Assembly (NCBI GenBank): GCA_013330385.1
Contig: DUIL01000143.1
Location: forward strand, 642-24,909
Source: Candidatus Thalassarchaeaceae archaeon
GTDB lineage: Archaea > Thermoplasmatota > Poseidoniia > Poseidoniales > Thalassarchaeaceae
Direction of reading: 5' to 3'
Length of the DNA stretch: 24,268 nucleotides
Both the position numbers and the translations under genes were made by a program. The notes beneath the pieces are model-generated. The model ran no database searches. It saw only the letters and a list, made by a program, of their open reading frames with translations, and was not told the origin of the DNA. Below are positions 1 through 7,500 of the stretch, one piece after another. Position 1 is the stretch's first letter. Each line of letters opens with the position of its first letter.

Positions 1-1
1 T

Positions 2-817
2 CATTATCCTCCTTACATGGCCTATCCTCAGATGTATGGGGCGATTACTGTCGAATATCGTTTAGATTCACAAAATGGTTGGCGTATTGACCTTGAAGAC
101 ATACGTTCCAAGATGGACGATAACGTCCGTCTTCTAGTCCTAATTAATCCAAACAACCCAACTGGAAATGTAGCTACTGCTTCCGAGATAGACGCACTAA
201 TCGATATCGCTGAAAAGTGGCCAAAATGTACGATAATTGCAGATGAAATTTACGACGGCCTCGACTTTACTGACAATCTTGTTTCTGTAGCATCTCGCTC
301 TGGCAAAGTACCAATCATCACACTTAATGGAGTCTCTAAGGTCTACTTCGCCCCAGGTTGGAGAATTGGGTACATGGCATGGTATGACCCCGAATCTAAG
401 TTATCCCTCGTACGTGATGGTGTTGAGCGATTATTGCGCAGTAGGTTATGTGCTTCTACCCCTGCTCAATATGGATTCCTTGCAGGACTGAATGATTCAA
501 CCGATTGGCTAATTGGGCACAGAATCAAAATTAAGCAACGAATGGATTATTGTTTAAATCGCATAGAGGAAATTGAAGGAATCGAATGTCAAGCACCCGG
601 TGGGGCTTTCTATCTCTTTGTCCAAATCACGGATGAGAATATAGAATCTGACAAAGAATGGGTCCTTGACCTTCTTCATCAACACCACGTTTTGGTGGTT
701 CATGGTTCAGGATTTTCACCTGAATTCGGAAGCGGTCACTTCCGCATGGTTTGCTTACCTTCTGTCGATATTCTTGAAAAAGCATTTGATCGTATTGACC
801 AATTCATAAATGGTTGA
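2..817 (+). CDS. Alanine/aspartate aminotransferase, class I/II (5' partial)
   Basis: This is a PLP-dependent aminotransferase, cut by the left window edge. The frame is open from base 2 and reads HYPPYMAYPQMYGA, so the first ATG at 17 is internal. Visible motifs, numbered from that Met, are NPNNPTG at 44-50, DEIY at 76-79, the PLP lysine in GVSKVYFAPGWRIGY (K108) and RLCASTPAQ near 142. The last two segments resemble the archaeal alanine aminotransferase/AlaA group rather than classical AspC, so transfer of an amino group between alanine/glutamate and pyruvate/2-oxoglutarate is the likely reaction. The next gene overlaps or directly follows, which suggests co-transcription. The family is certain. 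The exact substrate is inferred from motif resemblance, and the N-terminal part is missing. Confidence 0.9.
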   Translation, partial: HYPPYMAYPQMYGAITVEYRLDSQNGWRIDLEDIRSKMDDNVRLLVLINPNNPTGNVATASEIDALIDIAEKWPKCTIIADEIYDGLDFTDNLVSVASRSGKVPIITLNGVSKVYFAPGWRIGYMAWYDPESKLSLVRDGVERLLRSRLCASTPAQYGFLAGLNDSTDWLIGHRIKIKQRMDYCLNRIEEIEGIECQAPGGAFYLFVQITDENIESDKEWVLDLLHQHHVLVVHGSGFSPEFGSGHFRMVCLPSVDILEKAFDRIDQFING

Positions 818-821
818 TGTC

Positions 822-1910
822 ATGGGCTTCTTCGATTTCTTGAAAGTTGGTAAGGGGCATGAAGATGTGCCTTTAGTTCAGCGTTGGGTTTCAACATCTG
901 ATGGATTAATTAGAGATTCAGCACGGGAAATGCAACCAGTATGGATTATTGGTACTAATTATTTCGAGTCGTGGATTCAAGGTGTCGAAGAGAGAACGAA
1001 TCAAAGCCTTGGTCGCCGATTGGCCCATGCTGCTGCCGAATCTGAAGAATATATGCTTCTGAAAGGCAAATCATACTCCATGCCTAAGGGTGGAAATCCA
1101 GATACTTGGAATTCTTTACAAAACGATTGGATGTCAAGAGGTATTGGTTATTTTAGTTCACTCGATTCATCTAATGAAGAGAAAAGAATTGTCGTGGTCA
1201 AGCCAGCATATGGGCCAATATGTGCTGGGTTTATCGCTTCCGCCGTTGAAACTTCTAGTAATATTCGACATCGATTTAGATGGAGTGAATCGAAAGATCA
1301 GAGCCTAATTGTATCACTTTCTCCAGATCAATCCGAAGTGCCTCCTCCACGAAAAATGAAAACTTTTTGGGCGGATAATGAAAGTGAAAAATGTGATTCT
1401 GAATTATTTGAAACTCTGGAAATTGGACATAACGGAAGTTGGGCAATAATGGGTAATAGATGTATGGTGATTCATCGAGATTTAATTCTTCGATTCGCAG
1501 AATATTGTGAACCATATTTGGATGAAATACACACCGGTTATGACAATTATATATTTTCAGGTAATTCTCAAGATGAGAATTTGATGTGGACTGCGATGGC
1601 CGATTCAATTCGAAAGTCGACATTTGAATCCGCTCCTCATATTTTAATTTCAAAACCCGATGATTGGAAGAGAGTAACTTCTAGACATCTTTCATTGCAT
1701 GGTCTGGGAAATGTATCTTCAGTCGATGCGATTGATTCTCACGGTGGTGTTAAATTATCTCTTTCTGGATGCTTTCATCCTGCAATCTCAGGCGGTGTTC
1801 TTCTAGCTTGTTGGGAAAGGGCTTATGGCCGCCGGGGGAAATTACAGTGCGATATTAACAGCGGCGTAGTGAGCCTATTTCTGTCATCTTCTGTTGCTTT
1901 AGTGAATTGA
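822..1910 (+). CDS. Conserved-looking protein of unknown function, 362 aa
   Basis: I do not recognise this protein. An ATG at 810 overlaps the aminotransferase stop by 8 bases. The ATG at 822, starting MGFFDFLKVGK, lies just after a GGTTGATG stretch and looks the better start. There is no signal peptide or membrane helix. The composition is mixed, with many Trp and Ser. Two segments look alike: one around residues 127-168 (VKPAYGPICAGFIASAVE) and one near the C-terminus (CFHPAISGGVLLACWE). Each is followed by a basic stretch and a V/L-S-L strand, hinting at an internal duplication. A long Asp/Glu/Trp segment with H, C and D residues (GNRCMVIHRDL) lies between them. It is probably co-transcribed with the aminotransferase, but no role can be assigned. 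Confidence 0.8.
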   Translation: MGFFDFLKVGKGHEDVPLVQRWVSTSDGLIRDSAREMQPVWIIGTNYFESWIQGVEERTNQSLGRRLAHAAAESEEYMLLKGKSYSMPKGGNPDTWNSLQNDWMSRGIGYFSSLDSSNEEKRIVVVKPAYGPICAGFIASAVETSSNIRHRFRWSESKDQSLIVSLSPDQSEVPPPRKMKTFWADNESEKCDSELFETLEIGHNGSWAIMGNRCMVIHRDLILRFAEYCEPYLDEIHTGYDNYIFSGNSQDENLMWTAMADSIRKSTFESAPHILISKPDDWKRVTSRHLSLHGLGNVSSVDAIDSHGGVKLSLSGCFHPAISGGVLLACWERAYGRRGKLQCDINSGVVSLFLSSSVALVN

Positions 1911-1934
1911 CCCGTGAGATGCGTTACCGCTGAA

Positions 1935-1942
1935 ACATTATA
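1935..1942 (+). promoter_or_regulatory. Putative TATA box for the calcium-repeat protein gene
   Basis: The sequence ACATTATA lies in the 73-base spacer. An archaeal TATA box sits about 25 bases before the start site, which would place transcription start near 1965. That is the first base of the GC-rich hairpin at 1965-1982. This is pattern-based only. Confidence 0.3.
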
Positions 1943-1964
1943 GCCGAACCCAAGGTCAAAGGAA

Positions 1965-1982
1965 CGGCCCCATTAGGGGCCG
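1965..1982 (+). promoter_or_regulatory. GC-rich hairpin directly upstream of the start codon
   Basis: CGGCCCC, loop ATTA, GGGGCCG form a perfect 7-bp stem. A Shine-Dalgarno-like GGTGA at 1983-1987 touches the 3' arm, and the ATG at 1993 follows six bases later. It could be a 5' UTR element that hides the ribosome site, or a terminator of the upstream gene pair. There is no T-run after it, which argues against a simple terminator. Confidence 0.5.
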
Positions 1983-1992
1983 GGTGAAGAAA

Positions 1993-4900
1993 ATGGCTCT
2001 AACTCATAATCAATATGCAGTTGCCGCAATAGCTGCGACTCTCTGTCTTGCCGGATTTTACACAATTATTGACGCGGGTCTTTCCACTACAGAATCTGGC
2101 GGTTTTGATTCAGCTGGAGATGATGTAATTACTGATGGCTCTGAAAACCAACAGGCTGGTGAAGACTTCGATAATGATGGTCTTCCTGATAGAATGGAAC
2201 AAACTCTTTATGGCACTGATTGGAGAAATAATGATACTGATAATGATGGGTTAGAAGACGGTTGGGAGATACAGAATGGGCTTGACCCACTAGATTCTGG
2301 CGAGCCTACTTCCGGCGAAATTGAAAACGAGAATCCTGGTGAAGAGGAAGAAACTGGTGAGCAGAATGAAACATTCCCAGACCCTGATAATGGCCCATTT
2401 GGAGATCCCGACAGGGATGGTTTGACCAATGAAGAGGAAGCCGCAATAGGCACTAACCCAACTGTCCAAGATAGTGATGGTGATGGACTCAATGATCGTT
2501 GGGAATCTCTATACACAGATACGATCCAAACAGCACAGGGTCCAGTTACTCTTCTAGATCCTCTAAATCCTAATTGGGGCTGTTCTCTTTTGACTCCGCA
2601 AATTGAAACTGAGATTCAAATTTCCATTGGCACTGCAACATGGAACGATTTGCCAATTGGTCCTAATGGAGACCACTCATGTGATTCGGTATTAGATATC
2701 GATCGTCAAGGGCCAGATAGCCTTCCAAACTTCCTTGAAGAGATTTATGATACAAATCCTCTTGAAGAAGATAGTGATAATGACTTAATTCCAGATCGAG
2801 TCGAGGTTGCATTTGGAAGTTTAGATTTACAGGTTCACTGTGGTGTACCTCAATTTGGAACAGTAAGAATGGATGCACCTTACACTGATTTGATGTCCGG
2901 CACAGGTGATTTGACTTGGTTCAATCAAGATATGGACAACGATGGACGACTGAATGGGCCGGGCGATTGGGATACTGACGGCGATGGGATGCCAGATGGT
3001 TTTGAGTACTGTTACAACACACTTCTCAACCCTGCAAATTCTACTGATGCATACGGGGATGGTGATGAAGACAGTCTCAATAATGTAGAGGAGTATGAGG
3101 TTGCCTATACTTGGGGAGCAGTCAATTTCACTAGTCCTCTGGACGCCGATACCGATAACGATGGAATGCCTGATGGTTGGGAGTATCACAATGGAATACA
3201 CCCTAATGATGGAAGTAATGCTGAAGATGATCCTGACTTTGATGGATATGATGCAGATGGTGATGGTGGGGTTCGCTACAGTGAATTGGTTGGTGTAACT
3301 ACCGTCCACACTATCACTGTTGAAATTGGAGAATTTGTCCAAGTTAATCGAACAGTACTTTGGGTTCGCACCGTACAAGAAAGTCAGTATGTCAATATAC
3401 CAATTAAGGCTCCAACTGCTGGATGGATTTATGCAATTAATGTGGAAATAGGTCAAGAAGTAACTAGCCGATTGCAAGATCTAATTATCATCGTCGAGGA
3501 TAATGAAAGATTCACGAATCTAGATGAATACAATGCTCGAGATAGAGACGGAGACGGTATTATCGATGGCCGTTCTACTGACCCTCTAGTTCCAGATACA
3601 GACAATGATGGTCTGTTAGACGGCATAGAAGTTATTGGCTGGACAATTAGAATTGTCGATATGGGTGTTAGAGATGTTCTTGTCCGTTCTGATCCAGGTA
3701 TCTATGATACAGATCGAGATGGTCTCTCTGATTCGGTAGAATACTATGAGACATTTACTAATGCAACCGATAGGGATACTGATAGTGATGGTTTAGAGGA
3801 CTTTACTGAGGCAATTGATGGATTTACTTGGAACGGCACTACTTACTACACAAATGCTTCAATGTTTGATACAGACAATGATGGTCTTGACGACGGCGAA
3901 GAAGTCGTTGACGGGGCCGACCAATACATTACTCACGCCAACAATGCGGACACTGATGATGATGGTCTAAATGATGGAGGTGAGGTGCTCCATATTCCTC
4001 GACCTTGGCAAAGCGCAACTAATCCTCTAGATAATGACACAGATGGTGATGGCCAACCCGACGGTTGGGAAATGCAGGTTTTCTCAGTTCAACAGAATAC
4101 CAATAGCCATAGTCTCTGGGTTACAACTCAGAATTGGCTTCCTCTTGGATGTAATGATATGCAGTTATGTGGACTTGGCCCTGGGGGCTGGGTCTGGGAT
4201 AGTTATCTCAAGGGATTCCAAACTTCTGGAGATCGTAATGGAGACGGTGCCTTGGACCCTAAGTACTTCATCTACGAAATGAATTTGACAGGGTTCAACA
4301 TCCCTACAAATGGCCGTTGGGCACTTGACCCCTCGTTCTCATCATCTCCTGATTCCTCCTTTGACATAGATAACGACACATTACTCAATTCAATGGAAGC
4401 TCCTGATCGCTGGGATACAAATCCAGTCGATGACGATACTGACGGGGATCTTCTTCCAGATGGTTGGGAGGTATCTGCATCCGAGCGAGCTATTAATCTT
4501 GGATTAGTCGATAATAACACTCTAGATGCTCTAGGTGCTAGAGGACCAATGGATCCAAGAATGCCTGATTCTAATCTCGACGGAATCGACGATGGCTCCG
4601 AGGATTTTGATGGAGATGGTCTGAATAAAACACATTTGCTTAACCGCTATTGCCCCGGGTGGGATGACCCACAGAATTACGAGTGTCACATTGACCCTTA
4701 CACCAATAGTGGCTCCTCATTCTACAATGACCTTGCTAATTATACAAATTATGAAGAGTTCCAAAATGGGACCGATGCCGTATTAGCTGATACAGATGGT
4801 GATGGTTGGCATGATGGCTCAGAGGTATATCATCAAGATCATGACAATGATGGTATGTGGTCTGGATGGGAATTTTACTTTGATTTCGACCCATTTGATC

Positions 4901-5025
4901 CAGCAGATGCGATGATTGATTCTGATGGCGATGGTTACTATAACAAATGTGAAAATAAGTGGAATACTAACCCTAAGGATCCAACTAGCTTCCCCAGCCA
5001 AGGTGAATTATGTACCAACGATTGA
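1993..5025 (+). CDS. Secreted thrombospondin type-3-like calcium-binding repeat protein, about 1010 aa
   Basis: This is a large surface or secreted protein. An N-terminal hydrophobic segment (YAVAAIAATLCLAGFYTII, about residues 8-27) acts as signal or anchor. Most of the rest is repeats of the DxDxDGLxDxxE type, as in DTDNDGLEDGWE, DSDGDGLNDRWE and DTDGDGWHDGSE, which in thrombospondin type-3 and related proteins bind calcium. At least fifteen such loops are visible between residue 58 and the C-terminus. An unrelated block interrupts them at about residues 433-505 and contains VNIPIKAPTAGWIYAINVEI, which resembles half of a biotinyl/lipoyl-type barrel-sandwich fold without a modifiable lysine. 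No C-terminal membrane helix or sorting signal is seen. ATG 1993 follows GGTGA; a GTG at 1984 in frame is the alternative start. Adhesion or calcium-stabilised cell-surface structure is inferred. Confidence 0.9.
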   Translation: MALTHNQYAVAAIAATLCLAGFYTIIDAGLSTTESGGFDSAGDDVITDGSENQQAGEDFDNDGLPDRMEQTLYGTDWRNNDTDNDGLEDGWEIQNGLDPLDSGEPTSGEIENENPGEEEETGEQNETFPDPDNGPFGDPDRDGLTNEEEAAIGTNPTVQDSDGDGLNDRWESLYTDTIQTAQGPVTLLDPLNPNWGCSLLTPQIETEIQISIGTATWNDLPIGPNGDHSCDSVLDIDRQGPDSLPNFLEEIYDTNPLEEDSDNDLIPDRVEVAFGSLDLQVHCGVPQFGTVRMDAPYTDLMSGTGDLTWFNQDMDNDGRLNGPGDWDTDGDGMPDGFEYCYNTLLNPANSTDAYGDGDEDSLNNVEEYEVAYTWGAVNFTSPLDADTDNDGMPDGWEYHNGIHPNDGSNAEDDPDFDGYDADGDGGVRYSELVGVTTVHTITVEIGEFVQVNRTVLWVRTVQESQYVNIPIKAPTAGWIYAINVEIGQEVTSRLQDLIIIVEDNERFTNLDEYNARDRDGDGIIDGRSTDPLVPDTDNDGLLDGIEVIGWTIRIVDMGVRDVLVRSDPGIYDTDRDGLSDSVEYYETFTNATDRDTDSDGLEDFTEAIDGFTWNGTTYYTNASMFDTDNDGLDDGEEVVDGADQYITHANNADTDDDGLNDGGEVLHIPRPWQSATNPLDNDTDGDGQPDGWEMQVFSVQQNTNSHSLWVTTQNWLPLGCNDMQLCGLGPGGWVWDSYLKGFQTSGDRNGDGALDPKYFIYEMNLTGFNIPTNGRWALDPSFSSSPDSSFDIDNDTLLNSMEAPDRWDTNPVDDDTDGDLLPDGWEVSASERAINLGLVDNNTLDALGARGPMDPRMPDSNLDGIDDGSEDFDGDGLNKTHLLNRYCPGWDDPQNYECHIDPYTNSGSSFYNDLANYTNYEEFQNGTDAVLADTDGDGWHDGSEVYHQDHDNDGMWSGWEFYFDFDPFDPADAMIDSDGDGYYNKCENKWNTNPKDPTSFPSQGELCTND

Positions 5026-5073
5026 CCTGCTGGGTTATTGTGCAACATCGTCTTGTAAATATGTGGTGAATTG

Positions 5074-5547
5074 ATGTCTTGGTGGATACTTCCAACCACT
5101 GCAGACATTGGTTTTCGAGCATTTGCCGAGACTCCTGAAGAAGTTTTCAGACAATCTTCCCTTGCCTTGCAAGGTATTCAGTTATCTGAACATGGCGAAG
5201 CAGTTCTTGAGGGTCATCTCCGCAATGTTTCAGAGTGGTCATCGGAATTGCCCAATGGAGACCTAGAAAGAGGACTTGTTCGATGGTTAGAAGAAGTATT
5301 ATTCCAGGGTTCTGTGGAAAACAAGTGGCTTGTAGAGATGCAGGCAGTAATAGAAGAAGGAGCAGTTTCTTGCCAAGTTCTTTGGGTGAACTCAGAAGAT
5401 GTTGAGCTTGAAGTAGAAGTGAAAGCAGTAACTCTACACAATCTAATTTTCAGGCAAGTTGGAAATCACGAAGTGGTGGATGGTGTTGACAGTGTTCCTT
5501 CATTCGAAGGTCCAGGGTGGATGGCCCAAGTCATTCTTGACATTTGA
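5074..5547 (+). CDS. Archease
   Basis: Archease is a small metal-binding protein that activates the RtcB RNA ligase used in tRNA splicing and RNA repair. The family N-terminus is visible as TTADIGFRAFAETPEEVF (usually HTADI, with the His replaced by Thr here). The central L-x-R-W-L-E-E-x-L-F helix, the VKAVTLHNL strand and the C-terminal ILDI are also present; the Asp residues of TADI and of the terminal DI are conserved metal-site positions. At 157 residues it is somewhat longer than the usual 135-145. The start is ATG 5074, four bases after GGTGA; an in-frame TTG directly precedes it. It converges on the GMP reductase gene with only 7 bases between. RtcB itself is not in the window. Confidence 0.9.
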   Translation: MSWWILPTTADIGFRAFAETPEEVFRQSSLALQGIQLSEHGEAVLEGHLRNVSEWSSELPNGDLERGLVRWLEEVLFQGSVENKWLVEMQAVIEEGAVSCQVLWVNSEDVELEVEVKAVTLHNLIFRQVGNHEVVDGVDSVPSFEGPGWMAQVILDI

Positions 5548-5554
5548 TAGTCAA

Positions 5555-6607
5555 TTATTCTTCAACATTGAAGCGCTGATAGACTTCATTTGTTGTTTGT
5601 GTAACTCGAATAAAAGTCGTGCATTTCGGTAAATCTTTGATTCTTCTTGCTCCTACATATGAACAGGCGGAACGAACTCCGCCAAGAATTGCCTGAACCG
5701 TAATCTCAACTGGTCCTCTGTAAGGAACTCGAACTTCTTTCCCTTCTGGTGCACGATGTTTGGCTACCTCGCCGTAGTGTGATTCCATGGCTTTAGCACT
5801 AGACATACCGTAGAACGATTTGTATTGTTTACCATCTCCATTTGTGACCAGTTCCCCCCCTGATTCATCATGACCTGCGAACATGCCTCCAAGCATAACA
5901 AAGTCAGCACCAGCGGCAAATGCTTTGGCGACATCTCCTGGGCTGGAACAGCCCCCATCTGCCATCACATGACCTCCTAAGCCATGCGCAGCGTCAGCGC
6001 ATTCAGCAATGGCCGACAATTGCGGATATCCGACCCCTGCTACCTTTCGAGTTGTGCAAACAGAACCGGGTCCTATTCCAACCTTGACGACATCTGCACC
6101 CGCGAGAATTAGTGCCTCTGTCATTTCGCGGGTTGCGATGTTTCCTGCAATAATTATGTTTGAGGGAAACTCATTTCTAACTCTCTTTACAAATTCTAAG
6201 AATACTTCTCGATATCCATTAGCAACATCTATGCAAATCATCTTTGTATTATCATTAGTTGCCATTTTTCTTTTCAATAGTTCAAATGAGTTTTCTGTGG
6301 AGCCACAAGTTATGGCGACAAATTCGGGGTTGACACCATCTTTCCATGCTTGAGAATAATCCCGGGTAGAGTAGAATTTTTGCATACAGGTAATCATTTG
6401 GTGTTTTTGTAATTCTGCTGCAATACTGAATAACCCAGTTGTGTCCATATTTGCTGCTACTACTGGAACTCCTGTCCATGTGGTGTCGGAGTGCCTGAAA
6501 GTAAAATCACGAACGAGCGTTACATCTGATCTTGAAACAAGTGTACTGCGCTTCGGTCGAATCAAAACATCGTCAAAAGTAAGCTTCACATCGTGCTCTA
6601 CACGCAT
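5555..6607 (-). CDS. guaC: GMP reductase
   Basis: The enzyme reduces GMP to IMP with NADPH, returning guanine nucleotides to the purine pool. At 350 residues the protein has no CBS domains and aligns along its whole length, from memory, with E. coli GuaC: MRVEHDVKLTFDDVLIRPKR at the N-terminus, AANMDTTG at 51-58, ICIDVANGY at 124-132, and VKVGIGPGSVCTTR with the catalytic Cys at 184. The DGGC and FVMLGGMFAGH phosphate-binding stretches and FYGMSS follow. The start matches the family N-terminus exactly. The tRNA-Glu gene lies upstream on the same strand. GuaC is mainly known from bacteria and eukaryotes, so lateral acquisition is plausible. IMP dehydrogenase is unlikely given the length and the GuaC-type motifs. 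Confidence 0.95.
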   Translation of the reverse strand: MRVEHDVKLTFDDVLIRPKRSTLVSRSDVTLVRDFTFRHSDTTWTGVPVVAANMDTTGLFSIAAELQKHQMITCMQKFYSTRDYSQAWKDGVNPEFVAITCGSTENSFELLKRKMATNDNTKMICIDVANGYREVFLEFVKRVRNEFPSNIIIAGNIATREMTEALILAGADVVKVGIGPGSVCTTRKVAGVGYPQLSAIAECADAAHGLGGHVMADGGCSSPGDVAKAFAAGADFVMLGGMFAGHDESGGELVTNGDGKQYKSFYGMSSAKAMESHYGEVAKHRAPEGKEVRVPYRGPVEITVQAILGGVRSACSYVGARRIKDLPKCTTFIRVTQTTNEVYQRFNVEE

Positions 6608-6719
6608 TGGAACCTTACTTGTCCAACGAAGCGGTGCTTAAGACCGTTCTGACTTGTTTAGGAATCATCTGCAATCCCGATAATTGACCCTTAGTGTCTT
6701 AATGGCACACAACCAATAT

Positions 6720-6797
6720 TGGTGCTCGTGCCGGGATTTGAACCCGGGTCGTCGCCTCGAGAGGGCGACATGATGGACCGAACTACACCACACGAGC
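6720..6797 (-). tRNA. tRNA-Glu (CTC anticodon), with encoded CCA
   Basis: Read on the minus strand, the acceptor stem GCTCGTG pairs with CACGAGC and is followed by discriminator A and an encoded CCA (6720-6722). The anticodon stem TCGCC/GGCGA encloses CTCTCGA, giving anticodon CTC (codon GAG). The T arm is CCGGG-TTCAAAT-CCCGG. The D arm with GTGTAGTTCGGTCC matches the archaeal tRNA-Glu pattern. No intron is seen. Confidence 0.95.
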
Positions 6798-6820
6798 TTG
6801 TATCCGCGCCACTGACCATT

Positions 6821-6829
6821 CGTATATGA
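6821..6829 (-). promoter_or_regulatory. Putative TATA box for tRNA-Glu
   Basis: On the minus strand this reads TCATATACG, about 28 bases before the 5' end of the mature tRNA. That is the expected distance for an archaeal TATA box serving a tRNA with little or no leader. The match to the consensus is partial. Confidence 0.35.
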
Positions 6830-6863
6830 AAACGATGGATGCAGCGTCTATTTGGTCTTCAGG

Positions 6864-6881
6864 TTCACTTTCACTTTCACT
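6864..6881. repeat. Short tandem repeat (TTCACT)3
   Basis: There are three perfect copies of the hexamer TTCACT, followed by a degenerate TTACTC. It lies in the spacer between tRNA-Glu and the winged-helix gene, about 65 bases before the plus-strand open frame at 6930. It could be a simple slippage repeat or a regulator binding site. Confidence 0.7.
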
Positions 6882-7205
6882 TTACTCTCTTTTATCGTCA
6901 TTGATATGCAGAAGGTGTGACATTAGGCCATGAACCAAAGCCTAAACACCGCTAGCAGTCTAATCTACAGGAAGAGAGCAGACCCTGTACGAATAGTTAG
7001 CTTATCTGCATTAAGAAAGACAACAAAAAGCCGTATTGCACCAAGTTCAGATGCAATGGTCAACTCTAATGGGACTCCCGCATTAGAAGGAAGTTGGCTA
7101 CCCATGAGGAAGCCTACAATCCGAATCAATGTTAGTCGTAAGAGTTGGTCCGGACTCCATGATAGAGTTCTCGCCTCCCGATCAATCCCTATGGAGGTGG
7201 CATAA

Positions 7206-7460
7206 ATGTCACGTACCCGAAGGTTAAGAGAAGCTATTCGTGTGCTATTAGAAGAAAAAGGAACTGCGAACACGGTCGAGGTATTTGATCACTTGAATGA
7301 GCGCTTCCGATGGGGTGCTACTATGAATCAAGTAGGTAATATTCTAGCCAAAGATAGAAGATTTGCCAAAGTTGGTCATAAGAGAGGACAATTCAGAGGC
7401 AGTGTGTACACTGTATGCGTGTGGGCACTTGCTGAGGAACACATCGCTGTAGTTGTTTGA
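7206..7460 (+). CDS. Small winged-helix DNA-binding-like protein, 84 aa
   Basis: This compact basic protein reads as a winged helix. The first helix is TRRLREAIRVLLEEKG, then TANTVEVFDHLNERFRWGAT, a probable recognition helix MNQVGNILAKDRRFAKVG, and a beta wing ending in VYTVCVWAL. The layout (helix, short loop, L-x-x-D-x-R-F, strand) recalls HARE-HTH and related wHTH domains, which often work in transcription. The start is supported by GGAGGTG at 7193-7199, six bases before the ATG. The preceding TAA abuts this ATG, and a UbiA prenyltransferase gene follows after 40 bases on the same strand. A regulatory role is inferred; the target is unknown. Confidence 0.75.
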   Translation: MSRTRRLREAIRVLLEEKGTANTVEVFDHLNERFRWGATMNQVGNILAKDRRFAKVGHKRGQFRGSVYTVCVWALAEEHIAVVV

Positions 7461-7500
7461 AGCGGTAATCATCAAGACTGATTGGTGAGCGCCACATATT

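Larger units (their letters stand above)
6798..7205. other. Stretch of about 400 bases without a confident gene
   Basis: The left end holds the tRNA-Glu promoter region and a (TTCACT)3 tandem repeat at 6864-6881. After that an open frame runs on the plus strand from ATG 6930 to TAA 7205, ending exactly where the winged-helix gene begins. Its 91 residues are Ser/Arg-rich, poor in acidic residues and low in codon-first-position G, unlike the neighbours. A CTTTTAT box at 6889-6895 could serve it. A minus-strand frame (6965-7273) overlaps the same bases and covers the next gene's ribosome site. Neither can be called with confidence. The stretch may instead be a long leader or an unrecognised RNA. 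Confidence 0.4.

Noticed and set aside
2827..3477. 216-residue open frame on the minus strand
   Set aside because: It lies wholly inside the calcium-repeat gene. Ile/Val/Ser-rich repeats mirror the Asp/Gly codons of the real gene.
2160..4960. Many near-identical GATGGTGATGG-type short repeats that might suggest a CRISPR or satellite array
   Set aside because: They are in frame, irregularly spaced and encode the DxDGD calcium loops. There are no unique spacers of fixed length.
6009..6353. 114-residue plus-strand frame
   Set aside because: It is the antisense of the conserved core of GMP reductase, including the catalytic loop.
5555..6607. IMP dehydrogenase as an alternative name
   Set aside because: There are no CBS domains, the length is 350 residues, and the N-terminus and C-terminus follow GuaC.
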